In this document: positions 48,255 through 58,100 of the stretch, piece after piece | How the letters are laid out: every line of letters begins with the position of its first letter | Numbering within the stretch: the first letter of the stretch is position 1 | Assembly (NCBI GenBank): GCA_016806645.1 | Contig: JACSYO010001855.1 | Coordinates: forward strand, 591,001 to 655,000 | DNA length: 64,000 nt | Direction: 5' to 3' | Origin: Ophiodon elongatus | Lineage: Eukaryota > Chordata > Actinopteri > Perciformes > Hexagrammidae | The notes under the pieces: model-generated | The model's database searches: none | What the model saw: only the letters and a program-made list of their open reading frames with translations | Told to the model about the DNA's origin: nothing | Made by a program: the position numbers and the translations under genes

Positions 48255-48324
48255 TGAAAACCAGTTTGATATACAAGATACAATGTGTTAACACATTGTA
48301 TCTTGTATATCAAACTGGTTTTCA
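48255..48324. repeat. Perfect 70 bp palindrome, no spacer
   Basis: The left arm 48255-48289 and the right arm 48290-48324 are exact reverse complements (35 bases each), centred on GTTAAC. Sequence on both sides belongs to a reverse-oriented old copy of the 61446-61962 repeat family. The right arm replaces about 15 bases of that family's sequence. Confidence 0.95.
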
Positions 48325-48387
48325 GGTGCTGGTAGACATGCTTTTAACTTTGTACAGAGCCAAGCTAGCTGTCTCTCCACCCTGCTA

Positions 48388-49263
48388 TCACAGAAATACG
48401 TGAAATGACCACAACCTCTTAACAGCGCATTATGTGGTGGTGGCACATAATGTGTAAAATTACGTATCGGCACAACGGACACAATGCCAATGGAAAGTCA
48501 ATTAAGACCGTATGTAGTGGTGGACCAAGACAGTCGCAAATCAGTTTGTGAAGTAGTCACAAAATGCAATCTATTGGTTCCACACTGAGTGACACAAAAG
48601 AAACTACTTAGTTAGGTTTAGAAAAAACGTTACAAGCGTGCGGCACTTCACACACTTTGGGACACGCAGCGTCGAACACCAGTCTTGTGGTTGAAAGTCC
48701 TGTGTTCGTTTCCTTCCCCCCAACATAAGTGGTCCTTCTCGATATTCAATACTACGTCTCTAGCTCTGACTGTTGTAGAGTCACGTGGATGTGTTTAATT
48801 TCTGTATCAACTTTGAAAAAGGATCCTATTTGACTATCCTTTGGCATTGTTTTTATGCTGAGTGAAATGTAAAAATGGACAATTTGTGTCACCACCTGCC
48901 ACAATACTGGGCTGGGTGGAAACACGAATTGAAAGTATCAATGTGAATATGCAACGACCAGAGCTGGTGACGTAGTGTAAACATAAACACAAGACTTTCA
49001 ACCAGGAGGCCTTTTTTTGAGACTGCTGATTGTGTCCTAAAGGGTTGTTGAGTTATTTTTAAGTTACGTATTTCCCGTACTTATGTCACGTGTTTACATA
49101 TTTTACTTTTGTTTATGTATTTATTTTAAGCCCAACCATGATGTTTTTCCTTAACCTAACTAAGTAGTTTTGTAGCCTAAATATTAAATTGTTTCCATGG
49201 TCATTACTTGCCACCACCATGTACCACAACCACCAGTCGTGGTCATTTCATGTATTTCTGTGA
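48388..49263. mobile_element. Fold-back element with long imperfect inverted repeats
   Basis: The terminal segment cacagaaatacgtgaaatga (48390 on) is mirrored at 49208-49263. Inner segments are mirrored too: 48601-48632 with 49140-49172 (actacttagttaggtt), and about 48683-48712 with about 48986-49006 (ggttgaaagtc). The mirror centres all fall near 48825-48890, so the 876 bp is one large imperfect palindrome. No open frame of note. Probably a non-autonomous DNA transposon. Confidence 0.7.
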
Positions 49264-50456
49264 GATCATGTTCCTAAAGTGAGTTATATCTTCATCTGGA
49301 ACACCCAGGTAGGCCAACAGAATGTAATAGAGAGCGGAAAACGCTTTATGTAACTTTGAAGCTATTCAAAAATAAAACAAGAATATTGTTAACGTCAGAG
49401 TTCAAGTGGTTGAGCCAGAGAAACTCAGCTTAAATTCATTCTTATCTTAACAGCAAACACATGGAGAAAAACACTCCGCTGCTAATACAGTACATAGTAC
49501 TATTGACTCTTTTACAAACAATGGGTTGATACCTTGTTCACAGCGAACACAAGATAGCTGATTTGAATGACAACGCACACCAAATGGGAAGTTTCCCACC
49601 ATCACCAGCAGGTCCTGGGCGGGGAGGAGGGCAAATATTGATTGGACGCCGTGTTGCTCTGCAGTCCCCCCAGCAGATGTTTTTCTTTGGCAGGTTCCAC
49701 TGCTCTGTGTATTTTAAATTGCTCCGTCATTGGCTTGAGGTCAAAGGCCCGAGGATGGAGAGAGTGTTGTGTAAAGGGAGAGAGAGAGAAAGGGAGAGAA
49801 GATGATTTTTGTTTTCCTATGGCCTCTGGGCCAAAGGGCAGCAGGGGCTAATGAGGAAGGAGCAAGGAGTCATGTGGTCTTGCTTGTTCACCCACAGTTA
49901 CTCCTCAGAGTTAAAGTTTAACCCCCATTTTCAAATTCCTCTGCACTTTAACTAATGCAGTTAACACACTTCCAGACCAATAATCACACCACCACTTGCA
50001 AAGAATCACCTTAGTTGTTTCCAACCAAAGTAAGTATTGGTTGTTTTTTTGTTATCTATTAACACATTCTACTCTCTCTAAAAACAAATACAGGAAGAAG
50101 TGACCTAGTACATTATATGATGTGTAGTTTGATTATCAATGTGCATCTGATACAGTGACACAAGTCTCTTCTGTTAATGTAAGGAGATTAAAGAAGTAGC
50201 TCCTATAACCTGCAGGGCTTCAGCTGGTTAAACCTGTATGTACATACTGTGTAAGTAAGTCGAATGTGTGTGTGTGTATTTCCATGTCTACAGAAACTTT
50301 TTCCTGACTTCAGCCTTAACTTTAACTTTATTGTTGTCAAGGGGAAATTTGTCTTGCAGCCAAGTGAAACACAGAATGCATACAGATTTTACCATCAAAC
50401 ATTTAAAAAATAATATCATAAAACATATAATAAAAATGTATTAACATATGCTAAAT

Positions 50457-50479
50457 CACACACACACACACACACACAA
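50457..50479. repeat. (CA)n microsatellite
   Basis: About 11 CA units. Confidence 0.9.
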
Positions 50480-50748
50480 GCTCAAGTTATATACAATGTT
50501 TATGCTGTCAGTGTTAGCATCCAGTCCATCTAGCCAGATGACAAGAGAGACCGTTTAAATTATGTTAACACACCTGTTTAGCAATTTAACGACTCCTATG
50601 TCAAATATTACAATAAATATCACATAGTCCCTTCTTGATACTGACAATGACAAAACAATGATTAACCAATAACAGTTGATTGCAAATACATCTAGCCGAT
50701 ATTTGGGGAAATATTCAAGTAACATCCAGATTATTTATTGTGTTTATT

Positions 50749-50752
<4 letters not shown>

Positions 50753-50809
<57 letters not shown>
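50753..50809. repeat. (TG)n microsatellite, left arm of an inverted pair
   Basis: About 28 TG units. The complementary CA array lies 150 bases further on (50959-51016). Confidence 0.95.
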
Positions 50810-50810
<1 letters not shown>

Positions 50811-50956
50811 GTGTTCAGGTGAGTGTACTGAAGGTTTGCCTGCTTCACTCTAGTGGCTCTGGACTCCTGACTGTGTTGAGAATGTACAGACTCCGCCACA
50901 GTCGACTTCACGCTGAGAGCAGTTGCATTCCTGACCTGCAGTTCAGAGAGCAAAGA

Positions 50957-50958
<2 letters not shown>

Positions 50959-51016
<58 letters not shown>
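50959..51016. repeat. (CA)n microsatellite, right arm of an inverted pair
   Basis: About 29 CA units, the reverse complement of the TG array at 50753-50809. Confidence 0.95.
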
Positions 51017-51018
<2 letters not shown>

Positions 51019-53690
51019 CCAGATATATAAGGCATACTGTATATATATACACACGGGCACATGCAGCCTCTGTTTCAGACACACAAAACACACATATTAA
51101 TGCACAGTGATGTTGCTATAACTGCTACATGTGCACATACACACACTCAAACATATATAAAGCCCTGCGTCTGTTGGGCCACAAACAAACCCAGCAGCTG
51201 CAAACATGGGCACTCTGGTTTTAACCTCATGCTGCAGAAAATCCAGCGATAAAAACATGTGTAGACAGAAAGGTCAATGGTCCAACCTCCTTCATTCACC
51301 CTGCACTTATCATTGTGGTCTGCTTTATTGTGACTTTTATTGTAACTGATAACACTATCACCATTTGCTAATAGTATTTTTTAACTGTTTTATTGTACTT
51401 TTCTTTGACCCAAATCATCCTGTAAATGTTTCAGAAAGTCTTGTTTTCACTTTCACTTAGTTTTTGTTTACAAGAATCAAAAGACTAAATGAACTTGTGA
51501 ACTTTGGAGCACACGTATAACAAGACAGTTTCCACAAAATCTGTTGTAATTTTAAGAAAAATCAGCATTCCCCAAAAAAGTAGCATTTACAAAAGACAAT
51601 TTATGAACTAATTTGATATTAATGTGAACATTTCTTGTTCAGTGGAGGTTATGTTTGTCTATGCTTCACTTTAAAGTTTTACTTTTGTTTTTAGAAAAAT
51701 CATTCAGTCAGTGTGCTTTTAAGCCTAAATTAATTTCCTCTCTAACATTTAATGGATCCAGTCTTGTTTAGTTTGTTTTGGTCGTTTTCATGGTGTGATC
51801 GGTCATATGAGATTAATGCACTTAGTTTGCCACACTTTGATTAAAATGTCACCAAGTCAAATTTAGATGATATAAAATTACATTTCACAATAAAGGAACA
51901 CATGCACCATTTAATTTTCGTTTGTAGAAATTCACAGTAACATTGGCATCTAACTCACTAACTGTCTAAAAAATAAATGTAACATGTTTCTTTTGATTAC
52001 TTGATACTGAAAAAAAAAAGATATTTAGGTTGTACTCTTTAAAGATGTCCCACAGCAAAATCTTTACAAAATTATCCAACCTCTGCTAATACACATACAC
52101 AGAAGCTTAAAGGAAAACAGTAATTCAACTTACAGCAGCTTAGCTTGACCTCTTAACCAAACAAAAGGCCTATCCATGCACAATGAGTCTCGCTGTGACG
52201 GATGTGGGTTAAAGTTACGTTACGCTCACATTCAAAAAGGTTGAATTAACGTCACAGACATAAATTTGTGCAAGAGAAGTCCTTCCCCCTCCTGCCAGCC
52301 TTGTTATTAAGTTTTAACTCTTTGCTCCTTTGACATTCATGCATCTTCTGAGAGACAAAACATTCCTTTGAACAACACAAGGTCAAAATGTTTTGTCATT
52401 CTGGGAAAATTCCTGTAAAACCATGCGATGAGCAAACACTTTTTGGTCCATGGAGTTTCTTTTAACCAGGCATCCTTGGAAGCGAATACCTCCTCTGTAG
52501 GTTTTTATTTTCTCCTAAATTTGAAGGCTGTTATTGGAAACCTTGCAGGCCATGATTGTTGATTTTGTCCTCCCTTCACATGACAATGCTGTTTGTATGA
52601 CAGACAAAGAAAGCAAGAAATTCCACAGGAGTACAGCCACAGTAAATTGAATCTCTCGGTTGCTACTGTCAAAGTCCAGCGCTTTGTACGCACATCATCC
52701 ACCAAGAACACCTCCCTACAACTTCAGAAAGGTAGCACCTCCTTCACAGGAAAAAAACGTTTCCAGGGAACAAAGACGTTTCCCATTATAATGTAAATGG
52801 TAAAATCAATAAGTAGTGTATAACTGTAAGCGCCAGATTGAATCACCTTTGTTGGCTAAGTAGTTCTGGCCATACAAGGAATTTTAACCTGGTTATATGT
52901 TTGTTTTTTTGCATCTCTCTTTTGTAACACAAAGCTGGACAAATAAGGGGAAAGAATAGACGGGTCTGTTATGTACACAGGTAGTGGAAATGGGTATATA
53001 AATAATAATTATATAAATATATATTAGACATTAGACATAAATCGTGATATGCAGAATTGTCCAGTATGGATGTAGTTCCTATGGGGACACTGGGCTGGTT
53101 GTAAGACATGGTCGCTGTGTCGCTGCCAACAACTTTTAATCACCCCCATTAAAATGTGAATGCAAAAGCTCAATCATAATCATCCAGGATGCAGCAGTTA
53201 ACCAGGATCTCTGGCATCCTTCACAAGGAGCAGTGAGTGTGAGCAGCAGGTGTGAAAAGGAGCCGGTGGCGTATCATATAACCTTTTGACAAGTTGCTCA
53301 ACAACAACAGGCCCTCCCTGTTATTATTGGGTCAGCAAAGTTGGAGAAATTCTTTGGGATTAGAGTGAAGTGGAGAACATGAGTGTGAGTGCCATGCGCT
53401 CGCTGCGTGTCGACCCGAGGCCCCCCTCTTTGTCTTACGGCAGTGTTGGGGTTAACTCCCCCTTTGCTTCCAGGCTGGCCCGGGGTCAGGGGGGAAACAG
53501 GCAGCCAGTCAGGCAGCCAGGCATTCTTTCAATGTGTGTGTGGTGTGTGTGTGACTTGTGTGTGTGTGTGGCTGCAGCCCACTCTGTGCTCTTTGACTCC
53601 GCTGGCCTTATAAGGCATCCAGTGCCATGGCAACGGCAGGGCTTGAATAGCAGTGTCAAATCCCTCAGCACACAGACACACGCTCACCCT

Positions 53691-55149
53691 CCCTAAAGGA
53701 GGGAGCGAGGCAGAGACACAGAGAGGGGATTGAGAGGAGCAGCAGAGGAGGCTATCTCAGGGCTGCTCTCCACTGCAGCGTCTGGCTTTCACTAAAAGGT
53801 CTGTGACCGTGGTTTTCCTGCGCTTGTTTGCCTAATTTATTCCTGCCGGGGCCAGCTGAAAGACGGGTGGAAAAGAAAAAAGGACGGGTAGAATAGTAAA
53901 TAGTGCAACAGTACACCCTGACTTGCTGACAGGGAATGTGGAGAGGTTCTGGCCTCTGGTTGTTACTGCTGGATGGACAAGCACTGACAAAACAGGAGAC
54001 AACACTTTGTGGAGCTTTGAGAGAGGAGGAGATTTCTCAACTCTGCTTTTTGTTTTGGCTTGTTGTTGGGTTTTTTTCTGTGACATTTGAGCCTCTGACA
54101 CCACAGACTCTGAAGAGTTGGGGGAGCAACAACAAAACATAATTTCACCACAGACCCAGAAGAGGAGGACATATTTGAACTTTGTAGCTGCAGAGACCAC
54201 AAAGACATCATTCCACGAGTGAAAGGAGTGTATTGTCTTTCTTACCACTTCTTATTATCAAGTGTGGAATCAGTTTCAGCTGGATCTTTTGGGCTATTTA
54301 TCGAGCCCAGAGGTGTGGGTCCTCTCTGAATAATAAAGAAAAAAACAAAATCCAATTTCCAAAATTTCCCATAAGTTTTTTTTTTTTCCTTTGGGACTCA
54401 TGCTGAGAGCAAAGTATAATCTTATTTTTCCTCTTCATCACGATCACCTCTGCATCTATAACAGCCCCGACAAGTCAAGAGTGCGTCTGGACTAGAACTG
54501 CCTCAGATCAGCAGATAACACCTCTGCACGGCAGGAACTGGTTGGACTAGTTTATAAGTTGGAGGAGAGGGCAGGCCAGTTTAACCCTGCCTGAAGGAGA
54601 GCGGCGTTTTATTTTCCTCCCACTTGCTTGTCCTTTTGGGAGAAAGTCGAGCAGTGAGAGAGGGGCAGAGCCGCTTTTTCCTTCGGAGAGCGACTCTGTT
54701 TTGTTCCATATTACTATGCTTAGGGATAGGTAAGGTGTCTTTTTAAACTTCTTCAAGGGGGGGGGAGACATAGAGAGAAAGTGGGAGGGAGGGAGGGAGG
54801 GAAGGAGAAAGAGCCATTGATCGAAGGTCAGCGCAGGGAACACAAGAGTGAAAGACAAGAACAGAGAAAGCAGAGGGATTAAAGAAGAGTAAGAGAAAAA
54901 AACAGCACTGGGAAGGACCTCCAGGTCATTACAAGCAGACGGCAAAGGGGAGAAAGGTCAACACTGGAGAGTCCGGGACAACTTTTTTATCCCACTTCTA
55001 GATCTTCTTGGACAAAACCTGCCTTTAATACAAGTCTGGAGCTGTTTTCTTGTCTGGGATCAGTTTTTAGACTTAAAGGGTAGTCGGAGGCTGGTGGACG
55101 GGGAGGGTTTGTGTATGATCCACTCACAGGGCTTCGTGTCTCAAAGAAT
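53691..55149 (+). promoter_or_regulatory. NR2F6 promoter and 5' UTR region
   Basis: GA/CT-rich DNA (for example 53697-53750 and 54770-54815) directly upstream of the NR2F6 start. Long purine-rich leaders are usual for this family. The transcription start cannot be placed from sequence alone. The block 53365-53700 is GC-richer and could contain the core promoter. A short upstream frame overlaps the start codon (55115-55162). Confidence 0.45.
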
Positions 55150-55162
55150 ATGGCCATGGTGA
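55115..55162 (+). promoter_or_regulatory. Short upstream ORF overlapping the NR2F6 start
   Basis: ATG at 55115 opens a 15-codon frame (MIHSQGFVSQRIWPW) in a different phase that stops at 55160-55162, past the NR2F6 ATG at 55150. Its context is weak (T at -3) while the NR2F6 ATG is strong (A at -3, G at +4). Ribosomes would mostly scan past, so any repression should be mild. Confidence 0.5.
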
Positions 55163-58100
55163 GCGGGGGATGGGGCAACCCCAACGGGGACACTAATGGA
55201 CTGGGGGAGAAGGCTTACCTGAGGAGGGAGGAAGAGGAGGGCTCGCCTCAGGCCGGGAGCAGCGACGTAGACGTCGGAGACGAGGACAAGACCTGCGTGG
55301 TGGACTGTGTGGTGTGCGGGGACAAGTCTAGCGGAAAGCACTACGGCGTGTTCACCTGCGAGGGCTGCAAGAGCTTCTTCAAGAGGAGCATCAGAAGAAA
55401 CCTCAATTATTCCTGCAGGTGAGGGCTGCTGGGAGATTCAAAGTGATTAAGTCTTATTCTGTTTACAGTTTGAACAGTGGAGAGTTAAAGGACACATTAC
55501 ATTTATTTCGCTTGCTCTTCTTGTATGACTAAAGTGTGTCTTTTGGTAACACAAATCGTTAATAACACACTATAAAGGTAGTTGTCAGCAGATATTAATG
55601 TTATTAATGTATTTTTCAATAACTATAGCTCCTACTGTTTAATTGGCGGTTAGGGTATTGACAGATAATGAGCAACAATATTGTAATAATATAAAATATG
55701 TCTTTATAGGTGAAGATATAATTGATGACTAATAATGTATATTAATAAACACTTAAAATTACATTTGCGTACAACTACATTATAGTGTTTCATAAACCAT
55801 TTAGTAAATGTTTACATAGTGCTTTTAAATGGTAAATGTGGGGTGGGAGGTAAATGTACCAGGGACGGTTTCGACATTCACATTTATGAAAAGACACAGC
55901 AGATTAGTTTGTTGTGTTCGAGTGATATGCTCCAGCCTTGGGTATGTCTCACAAACAGGCTTATGGGGGGGAAAAAGAAAATAAATGAAAGCCCTGAAGG
56001 TCAGTCATGTGAGGATGGATTGCTTCAGAAGGTCAACATTCCCATTATTCTTCACCACAGGAACCCAATGTTGAAACTTAATTCTCTGCTCTCACTAAGA
56101 CTACTCTCAGCCTCTGCATGTAGTTGTTTCTTCCACATAATAATACACTAACGCTGAATGGAAGGTGTCTTTCCAGTCAGTTTGTCACGTCTGAAAAACG
56201 CTCTCGGTGAAATGTTGGCAGACTTCGTTCTGCTGTAAAAGGCAAAACAAGGGCGTGTAAGGACGATGATTTACAAAGGTCACAGCCTTGATAGCTTTTC
56301 AGCCACGCCAGCTCATATAGTTCACTCACCATAGGGGTCAATGAGGGGGATGGATGGAGAGAAAGGGGGAAGACAAAGATGTAAATGAAACTGAAACTCA
56401 CTTAAAGCACTTTTTATTTAAATTTCATGGTATTAACCATGAATATTTTTTTTTTTGCTCTTTATTTGTTTCCTTTGTTCAGATCAAATCGAGAATGTCA
56501 AATCGACCAGCATCACCGCAATCAGTGCCAATATTGTCGTCTGAAGAAATGTTTCCGTGTAGGAATGCGCAAAGAAGGTATGAAAGCTCTGGCATCCATT
56601 GCACAGCAGGTTAAAAGTGTTTATTTTAGGATTAGTAGACATGTGAATTAGTTTTTTTATTGAAAGAGATGAAAAATCTAAGGCTGAACCATGTCATATG
56701 AATGTCCAAGGTTATTGTTGTACTTTTAGGTTTCACAGTGGTGGAAGATATTTTACTTAAAGCTGCACTAATTATTATTTCTCTATTAAGAATTGATTTA
56801 CTGACTATGTGTGACGTGGTGAAAACCTATTGGGAATTATCACCTGGTTCCTCTCCCATCAGCTCTAAGGATCATTTTAGCATTTTTCAGCTCGTTGTTT
56901 TGGCTTTTACAGCCCACAACTTAGCTGTTTTAGTTGGCTCTCATTAGCACTGTTTCCAGAAGCAACAGAAAGCCCTGATAAACCCACTGTAAACATCAAA
57001 CAGTCGACAGATACAGTTAGTGGTGAACATAGCATTTACCAGCTGAAGAGACAGATATTTCCCTCAGGAGTTGGTGGAGACCAAAAACAGAGCTAAAAGA
57101 GAATGAATATTGGACTTACCGCAAATGGAACATCTGGGTGTGTAAATAAGCAACTGCTGGATAATGTGTTTTCCAGATCAGCTCAAAATATGATAATACT
57201 GTATGTCAGTGTTATGTTTTCAGCTTGTTGCGCTGGCCTCAAGTAGCCAAACAAATCAGTGAATTTAAGTAAAAGTTAAAAAATTAATAAAGTTCTGCTT
57301 TCAACATTTTACTGATCAACAAATTACAATCAAAGTATTAAACGTATAAACTTATTGCTTTGTAGGAAAACAATTATTAGTATTATAATAGCATTCAAGA
57401 TGGAGCCAATTTGATCTATTTTATAGGTTGTTGGTGAGTTTAAACTTTAATTCAATCATATGTTATAATACAATCATGTATGTTATTTATATAATAACTT
57501 GACCTTCAAAGTAATTGCAGCTGTCAAATAAATGTAGTGTAGTGCAAAAAGAAAAATACCATATTTCCCCCTGACATTTAATGGAATAGAGGTATAAACT
57601 AGCATAAAACGGAAGTCAAGCAAAGTACAAATACTTCAAAATTGTACTTTAATACAGTACTTAAGTAAATGTACGAAGCCACTTTCCAGCACTGAGGTTT
57701 CAAACAATCATATCTTCTTTACATAGCAACAAATAGCCTGATTCACGTACAAACGCCCTTCAGTAAAGCACAAATACCCAGAAACATATATATTAAAATT
57801 TAAAAATATAAGAAATGGGTAATCCGCAGAGAAAATGCTTACTTCAACAAAAACAGCAACTGACATTTACCGGCGATCCAAGCACAATATTTATACTGTC
57901 AACGACAGCATGTTGTTAACCCGGAGCTCGAAGTTGACAAGTTCACTCTGTGGAAAAAAAACACTGAGACGTCTGAGTCTCTTTACAGTATGTGTCTATA
58001 TATATCCATTTAATGACGAGTTACAATTTGCTTAATTTTTGCACGGCTGATTAGTAGTAAGAAGAGATGATTCCCATTTCCCCTGGTGTAATTATTTGCA

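Larger units (their letters stand above)
49264..53690. other. Intergenic, no gene seen
   Basis: Apart from the CA/TG arrays at 50457-51016 there is no recognisable element. 49560-49860 and 52230-52760 are unique-looking and less AT-rich. Short frames there have no domains. Probably regulatory or neutral DNA upstream of NR2F6. Confidence 0.4.

Noticed and set aside
53832..54248. 138-codon minus-strand frame in the NR2F6 upstream region
   Set aside because: Composition follows the purine-rich leader on the other strand; no domain and no splice support.
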